A DNA stretch of 64,000 nucleotides from Megalobrama amblycephala. Its lineage: Eukaryota > Chordata > Actinopteri > Cypriniformes > Xenocyprididae. The stretch lies in contig NC_063049.1 in assembly GCF_018812025.1 (NCBI RefSeq), positions 14,527,734 through 14,591,733 of the forward strand. The letters are read 5' to 3'. Position numbers and translations under genes: made by a program. Within the stretch, counting starts at the first letter, position 1. Each line of letters opens with the position of its first letter. This document shows, in pieces, positions 1 to 11,541 of the stretch. The notes beneath the pieces are model-generated. The model made no database searches. It had not been told where the DNA came from and worked only from the letters and a program-made list of their open reading frames with translations.

Positions 1-399
1 AATTTAAAAATTTAAAAAAAATAATCACAATTAAGTAGTTGTATTCTTATTTTTAGATAATCTAGTGTGACAACTTACGTGCCAATGGGGCAAATTGTCA
101 CAAGAGCACATTCTCTATTCAACAACTCCTTAATGAGATAAGATATGAAAATGTAATGAATACAACATATGTGCCCAAGACTTCCTTCTTTCATTTGGTA
201 TGACATTTACACCATTGTGATGTATGGTGCTCAGTAAATGTTAGACAGTGTGAAAACTGTGACAACTTACCCTGATCTCCCCTATATATACACACCTCCT
301 GATGCTAATTGAGCTGATTAACTGAATGTGCTCCTCCCTTGATGTCATTGCTGCAGTGCGAATGAGGGCAGGGAGTGATTTTTCTATATAGTAATCTGT

Positions 400-474
400 A
401 TGTTTTGCATTGTTTATGGTTGCTCAAATGTATCAAACAGAGAAACCACAAGGAGCTTTTATCGTTTATGTAAC
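400..474 (+). pseudogene. possible THAP zinc-finger N-terminal fragment
   Basis: A short open stretch starts with ATG at 400. Its peptide has two cysteines four residues apart (C-I-V-Y-G-C-S-N), then a basic stretch and an F-Y-R-L motif, the order seen at the N-terminus of THAP DNA-binding domains (C2CH zinc fingers of P-element-like transposases and host THAP proteins). The later C and H ligands and the rest of the domain are not visible. Reading continues into the terminal repeat of a small transposable element at 475, so the fragment looks cut by an insertion. It could be a first exon, a transposase relic or chance. Confidence 0.3.
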
Positions 475-935
475 TTAAAGCGGAACTCAGTAAGATTTGC
501 GAAGCTCCCCCTACAGTTTCCTTCAGTGAATCACACTGTCGTAAATACTCCAAGCGCAGCTCTGGACTACAACGACTACAACGCTCACCAGCACAGTAGT
601 TTTGCAAATACAGTACAAGAAAGAGGAGGTGGGTAATTTGCAAATACAGTACACTCGATGGAGGTGGGTAATTTTCGAAATTGTCTAATAAAGTCATAAT
701 ATATACATTGTTTTTGAATTACCGTAAAGCATTTTGTCACTCTCGCGTGAACGTGAACATGAGGCGAGATTGTGTTGGGTCGGTGCAGCTCAAGTTGCAA
801 GTGCTGTATTCTGGCGTAGACGTGCCAGAGGGGGTTAGGGTACACCTCAAACACACCACTACAAGTCAATTAACCATCGTAAGGACTTAGAAAACTATTT
901 ATGAAGGTAAAAAAAGTTACTTAGTTCTGCTTTAA
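475..935. mobile_element. small non-autonomous DNA element with 19-bp terminal inverted repeats
   Basis: The left end at 475-493 and the reverse complement of the right end at 917-935 match at 17 of 19 bases (TTAAAGCGGAACTCAGTAA against TTAAAGCAGAACTAAGTAA). Each end carries TTAA, so a TTAA-targeting family is possible. There is no coding capacity. I have seen this end sequence as a common cyprinid repeat, but the family name is not assigned. Confidence 0.55.
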
Positions 936-2280
936 TAGTTTTTTTAACATTAAAAGTTGTCAACTTGTCCTTTTTTACAGGGTTTTGTATTTTCTGATAT
1001 TGAAATTAATATGGATACCTGCTTACCTTATTTTTGACTAAATTTAAATGTTTTTGGTCAAATATTCACATTCTTCATGGTATTGTTTGCAGGGAAGAGA
1101 AGCTATTTTATCCCATTGAATGATCATTTGGCGTTTTCACTTCAGTTTTGTAGAGTTCTGTTCACAATGTTGATCTGCTTACCATGAAAACAGTCGAGCG
1201 CTGCTGCTTCAGCCATCATATGGTAGAAAATGTCCAAATAAATAAATGTGTTCAACAAGCTGACAGAAGTCGATCCATTTATTTGTTGGAAGGGTGTAAA
1301 TGTAACTGTAGTTTTAATGTTGTCTTTGTTATTACTCATTTTCCCATATGGCCACTAAGGAGAATCGGAGGGTCACTTTCAGCGGACAGACACAACAAAA
1401 TGTAGTCTTTTTTTTTTTTGTATTTATTCCAACAAATGACAACCAAAATCAAACCCATAGAGTCTTGTGAACTGTTTAAGTGGCTGTGTGCAAGTTATAC
1501 TCATTCACAAGCCGAGTGAGTCATACTCACAAATGTAATGTTAATTATTAAACCAAACAAAATACAACACTTTCAAAAACACTTTTATTGAGCGATAGGC
1601 AGTGGGTTTAATCAGTGACATTATTACTAGATTTGCTAAACGGCGTCTCGCCGTCACCTCCTCAACCTGCTTCCCTTGTTTTTAACTTACAAGGCAAAAA
1701 TTGCATTACCCCTCCATTTTTTTTCCTTGAACGATGATGTGAGCTCCTGTTGCAATTCTAGATTCAGCATAAATTATCTACAATGGTGACATTTTTCACA
1801 ATCGTGACAGAAAATTAAAATACTGCCCTAACATCACTAGCAGAAAGGCAGCGCGATAACTTAACATGGTGTGGCAGGACACAGAGGGATCGAAGGTTAA
1901 TAAATAGCGACTACGCCACCCTGGACTCTTACCAGGGACAACCCTAAAAAAAAAAAAAAATTTCCTTTTTAAGGCAACACAGGTTAGCTCACCGGGAATA
2001 AGCAGGAGACGTGGATATATAAAAATGAAATATAAATTTTATTAAAGATAAAAGGCTTTACACAAACACAACAGCAATCCCTAAACCAATTAAGAAAGAA
2101 AAAAAACTAGAAATATGAAATTGGTTTAAACCACACGCAATCAGGGCAACCTGAATAGTCAGGGATGTCTGGGTTTCAGAGTGCAGGAGCTGAGGCGTGT
2201 CGACAGGGAATAAAGGGCACAACAAGGCCTCCACAGCAAATCACTGCTCCCTCACACCTGTGCATAAACACACTCACGAA
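936..2280. other. no gene recognised; AT-rich sequence
   Basis: The open frames here are short and have no recognisable motif. There are poly-T and poly-A runs at about 1407-1420 and 1946-1960. I see no terminal repeats that pair convincingly within the stretch. Confidence 0.5.
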
Positions 2281-2312
2281 CACACACACACACACACACA
2301 CGCACACACACT
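2281..2312. repeat. (CA)n microsatellite
   Basis: Uninterrupted CA dinucleotides with one G interruption. It causes a His/Thr-rich spurious reading frame. Confidence 0.95.
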
Positions 2313-2732
2313 AGAACCTCACAGCACTCGTGAAGGACCACCACCAGAAATCCGCCCTGCCTTCGGCACTCAGCTCCTGTAACAACAGAATTAAGTTATA
2401 CACTGAACCCAGAATAAATACAATAGCACTGGCATAAACAGTCACTCCATACAGCCAAATACAAATGAAAATAAATCTTCCCTCCCGACAACAGTCCACA
2501 AAATAGGTACTGAAATTATAATGCCAAACAATATAAAGTAGAAAAATAACAAATCAGTTACAAACAAAAATAGAAAAGGAAGTAGGAATTCACATTAATC
2601 AAGATTTCACAATCACTAATATAAACACAACAAAAGAAAAACTCACATCCTTAAACAATAAACCTATACAGAAAAGAACAGAAAACATAACATGACATTT
2701 GTCTACACAATAATACCATTGATCCAGCCGGT

Positions 2733-2838
2733 GCACACGCGCACGCACACACACACACACACACACGCACGCACACACACGCACACACACACACACGCAC
2801 ACGCACACACACACGCACACACACACACGCACACGCAC
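2733..2838. repeat. (CA)n / (CGCA)n compound microsatellite
   Basis: About 105 bp of alternating CA and CGCA units. Such alternating purine-pyrimidine tracts can adopt Z-DNA. The apparent proteins on both strands are artefacts of the repeat. Confidence 0.95.
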
Positions 2839-3340
2839 CTATACGGGTTTATGTGTATTACAAGGACACTTCAGCCCAAACCAGTTTTTTGCTGTATTAG
2901 GGGGACACCCCTTTCCACTTGCTCTACAGAGTTGTGGTGCACATCAAAAAATTAGTTTTAGCCACACAACACATATTTCACTTCAGAATTCATTTACACT
3001 CAACACAAGTGATAATGTAACAACCTGACAAAATACACAATTATGGGGACATATTATAATTACATGCAAACCCCGCCTATGACAAAAAACATTATTATGA
3101 GGACAGTAGCTATAACACACACACACGCCATTATCGTGTATTAAAGGGACACACATGTATTAATAGGACATATCTAAGCATACACAAAATAAAGGCATTG
3201 AGTATTAAAATGACATTGCTGATCTATATTTGTGAACCCTTATGAGACTACTGTCAATCAAACCGTCGGGTCACAAAGTTCTGGTCTGTTAATAATGCCC
3301 TGAATATCAAAATCCTTTAAAAGGTAGTAAAGAGTTTAGG

Positions 3341-3385
3341 CAGATAGTCAGACAGATAGTCAGAGAGGCAGATAGTCAGACATGC

Positions 3386-3420
<35 letters not shown>

Positions 3421-3425
3421 TAGAC

Positions 3426-3461
<36 letters not shown>

Positions 3462-3462
3462 G
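3341..3462. repeat. GATA/GACA tetranucleotide microsatellite
   Basis: It begins with degenerate GATAGTCAGACA units and becomes a pure GATA run after a short GACA block, as expected of an array that grew from one edge. Confidence 0.95.
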
Positions 3463-3564
3463 TCACCAAGGATCAAGTAAATCCAAAACATGACTTACGG
3501 TCAGTATGAAATAGAGTTTATGAGAATAACATATAGGGGACATAGACTCCCTGTGTTATACCAC

Positions 3565-3939
3565 CGGTCACAATTGTGACCGTCTTCATTTATCTGCAGT
3601 CTGACAACAGAATAAACCATGTATTAATATAATTTCAATATGTATGTATAGATATCCCTTTCATGATGATGTGTGCAAAAAATTTATGAGCTATTCAAAA
3701 ATTTACTTATTAAACTGTCATTTCTGAACTTTAACATCATCTTTGTATTAAGATGGCAGTACCAGGAAATAAATGTGTGTGGTCACTTGACCAAACTACA
3801 CAATAATGTTAGACCTGCCCAGAACTCATGCAGACATCTTAAATTTGCATTATAAATGAACATATGCTTCATAATAAGAGTTGCTTTTTAATACCACACC
3901 AAAATATGTGAGAACAAATTTGTGGTCACAATAGTGACC
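3565..3939. repeat. pair of GGTCAC...GTGACC palindromes bounding about 340 bp
   Basis: A perfect 18-bp palindrome lies at 3565-3582 (core GGTCACAATTGTGACC). A one-mismatch copy lies at 3924-3939 (GGTCACAATAGTGACC), followed by a run ending in GGGTTAA. This matches subterminal palindromes of TTAA-targeting piggyBac-type miniature elements in fish, so 3940-3960 may be one end of such an element. The other end is not clear. Confidence 0.4.
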
Positions 3940-3972
3940 TGTGGGATTAAATGGGTTAATTGAAAACTTAAA

Positions 3973-4455
3973 AACACAAACACAAACGTGAAAACATTGT
4001 GTATTATAAGGACAAAAGTGATCTATGAGGACAAACGGTTTAACACAAACACAAACGTAAAAATGTTGTGTATTATAAGGACAAAAGTGATCTATGAGGA
4101 CAAACGGTTTAACACAAACACAAACGTAAAAATGTTGTGTATTATAAGGACAAAAGTGATCTATGAGGACAAACGGTTTAACACAAACACAAACGTAAAA
4201 ATGTTGTGTATTATAAGGACAAAAGTGATCTATGAGGACAAACGGTTTAACACAAACACAAACGTAAAAATGTTGTGTATTATAAGGACAAAAGTGATCT
4301 ATGAGGACAAACGGTTTAACACAAACACAAACGTAAAAACGTTGTGTATTATAAGGACAAAAGTGATCTATGAGGACAAACGGTTTAACACAAACACAAA
4401 CGTGAAAACATTTTCTATTATTAGGACAAAAGTGATCGACGAAGACAAACGGTTT
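3973..4455 (+). repeat. 69-bp minisatellite, seven units, open in one frame
   Basis: Seven near-identical 69-bp units. Because 69 is a multiple of three, an open frame runs from 3988 to 4533 and encodes a 23-residue repeat containing C-I-I-R-T-K and E-D-K-R-F-N. Units 2-5 are almost identical, while the last unit has diverged. Each unit carries two copies of an AGGACAAA-type motif, and looser GGACA motifs occur from 2840 to 3200. No promoter, start context or known domain supports a real protein. Confidence 0.9.
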
Positions 4456-5084
4456 AACAAAGTGAAGGCAACATTCTCAGGTCTGCTGAAACTGGTAACA
4501 CCAGACTTATCCAGGTACTGCGAGTCACTGTGACTGGTGCAACTTAATAACATATATTGAAATAATAATGCATCAAAATAATTTAATTTGATTTTAAACG
4601 GGCAAAAATAATTTCAAATCATAGTTTGTGTTTCTGTAGTTACTACTGTGACTGTAACTGTACTAAGCAGAAAAATAGTATGAAATACAGTGGGTACGGA
4701 AAGTATTCAGACCTCCTTAAATTTTTCACTCTTTGTTATATTGCAGCCATTTGCTAAAATCATTTAAGTTCATTTTTCCTCATTAATGTACACCCAGCAC
4801 CCCATATTGACAGGAAAACACAGAATTGTTGACAATTTTGCAGATTTATTAAAAAAGAAAAACTGAAATATCACATGGTCCTAAGTATTCAGAACCTTTG
4901 CTGTGACACTCATATATTTAACTCAGGTGCTGTCCATTTCTTCTGATCATCCTTGAGATGGTTCTACACCTTCATTTGAGTCCAGCTGTGTTTGATTATA
5001 CTGATTGGACTTGATTAGGAAAGCCACACACCTGTCTATATAAGACCTTATAGCTCACAGTGCATGTCAGAGCAAATGAGAATC

Positions 5085-5927
5085 ATGAGGTCAAAGGAAC
5101 TGCCTGAATAGCTCAGAGACAGAATTGTGGCAAGGCACAGATCTGGCCAAGGTTACAAAAAAATTTCTGCTGCACTTAAGGTTCCTAAGAGCACAGTGGC
5201 CTCCATAATCCTTAAATGGAAGACGTTTGGGACGACCAGAACCCTTCCTAGAGCTGGCCGTCCGGCCAAACTGAGCTATCGGGGGAGAAGAGCCTTGGTG
5301 AGAGAGGTAAAGAAGAACCCAAAGATCACTGTGACTGAGCTCCAGAGATGCAGTCGGGAGATGGGAGAAAGTTGTAGAAAGTCAACCATCACTGCAGCCC
5401 TCCACCAGTCGGGGCTTTATGGCAGAGTGGCCCGACGGAAGCCTCTCCTCAGTGCAAGACACATGAAAGCCCGCATGGAGTTTGCNNNNNNNNNNNNNNN
5501 NNNNNNNNNNNNNNNNNNNNNNNNNNNNNNNNNNNNNNNNNNNNNNNNNNNNNNNNNNNNNNNNNNNNNNNNNNNNNNNNNNNNNNNNNNNNNNNNNNNN
5601 NNNNNNNNNNNNNNNNNNNNNNNNNNNNNNNNNNNNNNNNNNNNNNNNNNNNNNNNNNNNNNNNNNNNNNNNNNNNNNNNNNNNNNNNNNGTGACTGTTC
5701 TTGAATGGCCCAGCCAGAGCCCTGACTTAAACCCAATTGAGCATCTCTGGAGAGACCTAAAAATGGCTGTCCACCAACGTTTACCATCCAACCTGACAGA
5801 ACTGGAGATGATCTGCAATGAGGAATGGCAGAGGATCCCCAAATCCAGGTGTGAAAAACTTGTTGCATCTTTCCCAAAAAGACTCATGGCTGTATTAGAT
5901 CAAAAGGGTGCTTCTACTAAATACTGA
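5085..5927 (+). pseudogene. Tc1-like transposase, nonsense codon near the start
   Basis: This would encode the cut-and-paste transposase that binds the terminal repeats and moves the element. The frame starts at ATG 5085 and hits a TAG at 5109-5111, codon 9. It then stays open as a paired-type helix-turn-helix region (G-Y-K-K-I-S-A-A-L, then S-T-V-A-S-I-I-L-K-W), a GRP-like basic motif (R-A-G-R-P) and a second helix-turn-helix (S-T-I-T-A-A-L-H). A gap of Ns removes the part holding the first two catalytic aspartates. After it come P-S-Q-S-P-D-L-N-P-I-E-H-L-W, with the final catalytic Glu intact, and a normal C-terminus ending at the stop. The downstream GTG at 5127 is not a usual eukaryotic start. 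I infer an inactive copy unless the stop is an assembly error. Confidence 0.9.
5486..5690. other. assembly gap (205 N)
   Basis: A run of N inside the Tc1 transposase. The odd length suggests an estimated gap size, unlike the round 1000-N gap later in the window. Confidence 0.99.
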
Positions 5928-6129
5928 GCAAAGGGTCTGAATACTTAAGACCATGTGATATTTCAGTTTTTCTTTTTTAATAAATCTGCAAAAATGTCAA
6001 AAATTCTGTGTTTTTCTGTCAATATGGGGTGCTGTGTGTACATTAATGAGGAAATGATTTTAGCAAATGGCTGCAATATAACAAAGAGTGAAAAATTTAA
6101 GGGGGTCTGAATACTTTCCGTACCCACTG

Positions 6130-6133
6130 TATG

Positions 6134-6229
<96 letters not shown>

Positions 6230-6345
6230 CATACAGTGGTACGGAAAGTATTCAGACCCCCTTAAATTTTTCACTCTATATATATATATATATATATATG
6301 TAAATATAAATTATATTTACATATATATATATAATTTATTCAAGT
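6130..6345. repeat. (TA)n microsatellite with a second, partial Tc1 end
   Basis: A long TA run starts exactly at the TA target of the Tc1 right end. At 6234-6278 there is another copy of the Tc1 left-end sequence (CAGTGGTACGGAAAGTATTC and onwards), followed by more TA repeats. The second end has the orientation of the 5' end, so the order is element, TA array, start of another element. Confidence 0.85.
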
Positions 6346-6434
6346 GAAGACAAAGCTGAATTTTCAGCAGCTATTAATCCAGTCTTCAGTGTTATTGTAA
6401 TATATAAATTATAAATAAATTGTAATATACGCAA

Positions 6435-6530
6435 GGAATAACTGACGACGGGCCATTGAATTGGTGGTAATGCAGCCACGACGTGAAGCATTCTTTTCTA
6501 AGAATTCAACAGCCCGGAGTTAATTATTCC
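6435..6530. repeat. compact hairpin element
   Basis: GGAATAACTGACGACGGGCC at the left pairs imperfectly with the sequence ending GGAGTTAATTATTCC at the right, giving arms of about 28 bp around a loop of about 45 bp. The same motif is a familiar short cyprinid repeat. Confidence 0.55.
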
Positions 6531-7313
6531 GCTTATAGAGAGCTTATAGAGAGGGAGATAGAGAATAAGCAGCATATGTGAATTAGCCTACCTGAGTCTG
6601 TTCGCTATCTGTGCTAATAGCGAAACTATAAGTTTATGTACCTCAAGAACCTCATAGTTCTGAGTCATGTATCTTTTAAGTTGCTAAACTATTTTACTGA
6701 CTAATTCATCAGAGCAGCGCTGACAAAACATTTCTGTGCAAGTCTGTGTCCGTACTATACAGTACGTGTGTACATTTGAAAGAGAGAGAGCGCAAGAGTA
6801 TGCGCTTTCAGGACAAACTAATAAAACGTATAATTTGCTGTTTTCATCCTACTGTCTGAATTTATTTCTCAATTTGATGCATCCTCTTGTCAGTTTAATT
6901 AATGTGTTCTTGCTGTATAAAAGTGTGTACGCACACACACACAGAGAGCAAGGGTGCATTAATTATTATATTATAATATTATTTGTATGTACATAATATA
7001 ATATAAAAATTGTTTTAAGTCAATAAAAGAAGTTCTGTTTCCAGCAGCAATTAAAAAAAATAAATAAAAGATGTTTCATGTTCTTAAATAAATATGCTGC
7101 CCCTGAACCCATTTAACTCACATTACTTTTATCCTGTGGGACATGATATATACACAGCAGCCAAGTCAGCTGTAACATAAAGCAAACATATTGGTCAGGG
7201 TTATGAGAGTATAGCTGCAATGAGAGTATATCTGCAATGCATTTCATACTATATCTGTCTGGTTACAATGCAGAGAACAGCCATTACTTGTGTTTGTGTT
7301 TTATATACATACA

Positions 7314-7697
7314 TAGTCAAACCAAAAAATATTCAGACATTTTTTTTTTTTTTTTTTTAATACATTTTTACTAGTGGGTGCAGGACACTATATTTAATTT
7401 ATGTAAGTGAGGATAGCAAAATAAAGTAAACTGTGACATATTATACCCCAAAATTCTTCGTACAGTGGACTACCAGTAAAACTGATAAAAATTTGGAACC
7501 AAAAATGATTCATACACTTTGACCTGACCATGTTTTAAGTGTTATCTGACATAATTAAGATTAAATTTTTCCTGACACAGTTTAACTCTGAGATCTTGTC
7601 ATATTTTATTACTGTTTTTTTATTTAAACTATAATGAATAAACTATATTAATGAATGAAATGTTCAAGGTATATGAATAAATTTTGGTTTGACTGTA
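7314..7697. mobile_element. mariner/Tc1-type miniature element
   Basis: The left end TAGTCAAACCAAAAAATATTC and the reverse complement of the right end (CAGTCAAACCAAAATTTATTC) pair, with TA at both boundaries. About 380 bp, no coding capacity. Confidence 0.65.
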
Positions 7698-7707
7698 TAC
7701 AGTATAT

Positions 7708-7710
<3 letters not shown>

Positions 7711-7758
<48 letters not shown>
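7711..7758. repeat. (CA)n microsatellite
   Basis: About 24 CA units directly after the right end of the miniature element. Confidence 0.95.
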
Positions 7759-7759
<1 letters not shown>

Positions 7760-7905
7760 GTAATGGCAGCTCACTGCATTGTAATCGTAATCAGACACAT
7801 CATGATATGCATTGCAGCTATACTCTCAAAATCAAATAACCCTGACCATTATGTTTGCTTTATGATATTGTTCCAGGCAATATGCATGTTGTTGTCAGCT
7901 GACTT

Positions 7906-9416
7906 CGCAAAAGGCCTTTCATCAATATTGAAACAAAGGAGGTGCCAACAAAGATTAAAACCTCTGCAAGGTATAAATATAGCTTTGTTTAATAATTCAG
8001 CAAATGAATAATTAAATTGAACCAAATATGATGAAAACCAAGGTTGCATATTAAAAAACAACAGTCGAGTATACAAACAGATACTATTCTGAGGTGTGTT
8101 ATGAAACATTTTTTCCTTTGTCGTTGTTCAGTTATTATTTAAATGTTTACACTACAGTCACAAAGGAGAAGACTTACACACTATATGACAAATGTTTTAC
8201 CTAGTATCCCAGAACTGCAAGAAATGCAATGAATTTGGAAACAAATATTGGTTTTCTAACATCAATAATAACCAGCTCACCAGTGAATGAATTGGTTACC
8301 ATGGCAATTGGCATCTTTGTTGAGCTAATCCATGCCCTCTGCTGCAAAGCTTTGGTTTGTGTATTCAAAGCATTTACTATAAATAGCCATTAACACATCC
8401 AGGAGGGTTATATTTTTGGAAAATTTGAAAATATTTTTTTCATTTGAGGAGAAACGTCACCTTTTCGGATGCTTTTCAGATGCGTAGTTTATGCGTAATG
8501 TTTTTCTTATTTTTCATTCAGAGAACCAGACAAGTATTCTGATAAATTTGAGTACAGCTGTACAGTAATGACCTGGTTGTGCGTGTAGCGTACTGCCATA
8601 CATGAAGCCAAAGTAGGTTGATAAGCAGGAAAAATGGCCCTTAGATCACCATCTCATCCGGGTGCTTGGTTAACCACAAATCTCTTTATAAGACTCAAGT
8701 GCTTTGTCTTTATCCATGCTACTCCACTTCGCAGTCCTGATAACGATTCCCACAGGGTGATCTCAAGGACGTCAGCCTTACTGTAAAAGCTCAACTTCAT
8801 ATAAAAGTTATAAGAATTGTAATACTGTCAACATTACATGCAGAGCCACCACTCAGAAAAAGTGATACTACTTTGATACTTCATGTAGAGATAACTGTTT
8901 GTTGTTCATATAAACATCTCATTACAGCCTCAGTGGCAATTGTAAAAGTTTGTTTATTGAATTCCTAATGTCCAGGTGTACATTGATACAGCATGCTGAG
9001 TTAGCACTGTTGTTGCAAATGCCCAGCATTTGCTGATTGTATCAGGGGGAGCATTGATAGTTTTGATGTTTACTAGGCTATAAACATGCGATGAGAACTG
9101 CACATGTACTGCAGTCCGGGCTTTTCTTTTTTTATTTTTTTTAATGTCAAAAGTCATGAAATGTTTGACAGGTTGCTTCAAAGCTTATGCCCAAAGCTTG
9201 CTAACAGCAAGCCTGAGGCCACATTGGCACACAAAAAAAGATTCACTTCATTAGACAAGTACACATGGATTCCAAAGTGTTTCTAAACTTTTGATACATT
9301 TTTGGCAAGTAATTGCTAAACAAGTTCATAAAAGCTACATGTAACATTCTCAATAATCAGTAAGATAAAATAAGTAAAATAATAAAGGCATCCAAAAGGT
9401 CAACATCTAAAAAGAC
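7906..9416. other. no gene or element recognised
   Basis: Unique-looking sequence without convincing open frames. A near-match to an RFX X-box (GTTACC-AT-GGCAAT) lies at 8295-8308. Confidence 0.5.
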
Positions 9417-9419
9417 CAG

Positions 9420-10817
9420 GGGTCTCATTTATAAAACTGTGCGTAGGATCCCTACTAAAAGTGTACGTACGCGCAAAAGCTAAATTCTGCGTACGCACAA
9501 AAAAATTCAGATTTATAAAACCATGCGTACGCCAGAATCTGCGCACAAATCCCTTTATAAACCCCAGTCAGCGGAAGATTGTGCGTACGTGCATCTCCAC
9601 CCTGTCTCCTCCCCGAAATCACCATATATGGAGCTTATGACGCCTAGTTTTACTATGCATAACCTCATCTGCATATCATTTCCATACACATTCCCATCCA
9701 CGTGACACCATAGTTAACACCGTCAAAGGTACAAGACATTGGAAAATATTAGATATGGATTATAAATGCCATTTGTGCCACACATTATATTGATAAAGAT
9801 CATCCAATATCCTCTTTATGTTTTAGAATAAATATATCAAAATATCGATAAAAACAAAATTATATAAAATACTTAAGATAAAGGTTTTAGAATAGAGCTG
9901 ATTCATTCATTTCCACTGGCCAAATAGTATTTTAATAGTTTTAAACAATTCAAATCAAATTTATACAGTTTTGCTGATAAGGTGAACACATCTTTTAGGA
10001 AGTTTATAGGCTATTTTTAGTGGAAACAGATCGGCCTACTTATTTATTGCAGTCGTCTGTCTCGGCGCGTCACTGACAAAGTATTTTAAAAAGAAAACAT
10101 GCTAATCTTACTGTTTTCCTCATATTATATCCTTCAAATGGTAATTGTTTGAAGATCCCTCACACGACATCAATACCTTATTATTGGACCTATTCAAACT
10201 AGACAACGGACCGTTCGACCAGCAGTGTCTTCCATAATGTCCAAGTTAAGTGTGCATTGATCATCGTTCTCGCTAAAATATTTTGTCATACCATCTGCAG
10301 TTTAGTTTAAAGAGGAATTATTGTTCTCCCAGCGCTCCTCGCTGTCATTAAAACAGCGTGTCACAGGAAAAGTGATCGAAAGTAGCACATCTACTATCTG
10401 AATTCATATCACTTTTGTTTAACTTCTGCTTAATGTAATTTCAGTGCTTATCGGCAATAGTGAAGTGTAATATTAATGTAAATGTTTATCAAATGAAAAC
10501 GTGTTTCCACGCGAGTTTAAATAATTATTTTATTTATTTAAACTGTTATTGTGGACATGAACTATATTTATGATTATGACTCAGAATGAGGATTTAAAGT
10601 GGTTTTCCTTCATCTGCCGTCAGTCCCTCAGCTCACCATCAGTGTCGCCAAACTGCTCTGTCTCCAAAATGTTCGTACGCACGGCTCAAAGTTTGCTTAA
10701 AGGTGCGCACACTCTCCCGTCAAGTTTATTTTATAGATCACAACCTTTGCGTGGGAACTGGCGTACGCACGTTTCCAGCCCCGTTTTGTGCGTACGCACG
10801 CTTTATAAATGAGACCC
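9420..10817. mobile_element. PIF/Harbinger-like non-autonomous element
   Basis: The terminal repeats GGGTCTCATTTATAAA are inverted at the two ends and flanked by a 3-bp duplication CAG at 9417-9419 and 10818-10820. A 3-bp CWG target is characteristic of Harbinger elements. The subterminal regions are dense in GCGTACGCAC-type motifs on both sides, possible transposase-binding sites. No transposase or Myb-like protein is present in its 1.4 kb. Confidence 0.65.
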
Positions 10818-11541
10818 CAGGTGAGTGTAGAGTATTAGGAAAAAGATTTTCCGTGTGTTATGGGGTAAACTGAATCATTGGGGAATTTGTTTATTGGAAT
10901 ATATATTTCAAATAAAAATATCAACATAAAAAAATACTAATGCACAATGGCATTCCAAGGTTGTACACATTTTCAGAAATTTATAATAGTATTTATAATA
11001 CATTTCCTGAATTTGCAGAAAAATACTGACACAACTTTCCCCAAAGCTTCTATCTCCCCTTCTATGAGCACAGGAACAAAAAGCACTAAGCAACAATAAT
11101 CTTGATTTTGCATAAATAGTCTTTGTTGTGGAATTATCCACACTGTAAAACTTTACTGTAAATTTACAGGTAATTTCTAACAGTATTATACTGTATTTTC
11201 ATAAAACAGTAACATGCTGTATATTTCAGCCCGTTTCACTCGTAATACAGTATCAATACTGTAGAGGCATTGCATTATGGGATTGAAAGATGTTATTTTC
11301 CTCCTGATTAATCAAAACGTTTGTGCCTGTTTTGAGAAGACGGATAAACGATTGTTCGGCTGAGAACACGGTAAGTCAGTCTTTTCTGGAGCTTTTCGTT
11401 CACGTTTCTACTTTGTCATGAATAGTTTGATCTTGAAATGATAAACTTTTGTTTCATGAGCAAACGGTTAACGTTAATCTGTTCTCAGCGCTTCACGCAG
11501 TAACACTGATGTTTCATGTTATAGACAAACCTTAGCATATG

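Larger units (their letters stand above)
4688..6129 (+). mobile_element. Tc1/mariner transposon
   Basis: The ends are inverted repeats starting CAGTGGGTACGG, flanked on both sides by the TA target duplication (4686-4687 and 6130-6131). The inverted repeats extend for over 150 bp, as the subterminal sequence at 4700-4860 is mirrored at 5950-6110. Length, with an estimated 205-N gap, is about 1.44 kb, close to a full Tc1 element. It carries one broken transposase gene. Confidence 0.93.
7158..7905. repeat. inverted repeat with arms of about 130 bp, split by a miniature element
   Basis: The segment 7182-7292 is the reverse complement, with small indels, of 7758-7868, and weaker pairing continues outwards to AGTCAGCTG in both arms. 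The left arm lacks about 28 bp present in the right arm. Between the arms sits a separate miniature mariner-type element and a (CA)n tract. Confidence 0.75.

Noticed and set aside
1890..2520. Possible LTR end with a GTGGCGTAGTCGC primer-site-like motif on the minus strand
   Set aside because: I could not find paired LTRs or a target duplication, and the motif alone is not enough.
2692..2955. His/Thr-rich and Val/Cys-rich open frames
   Set aside because: They come from the (CA)n microsatellite.
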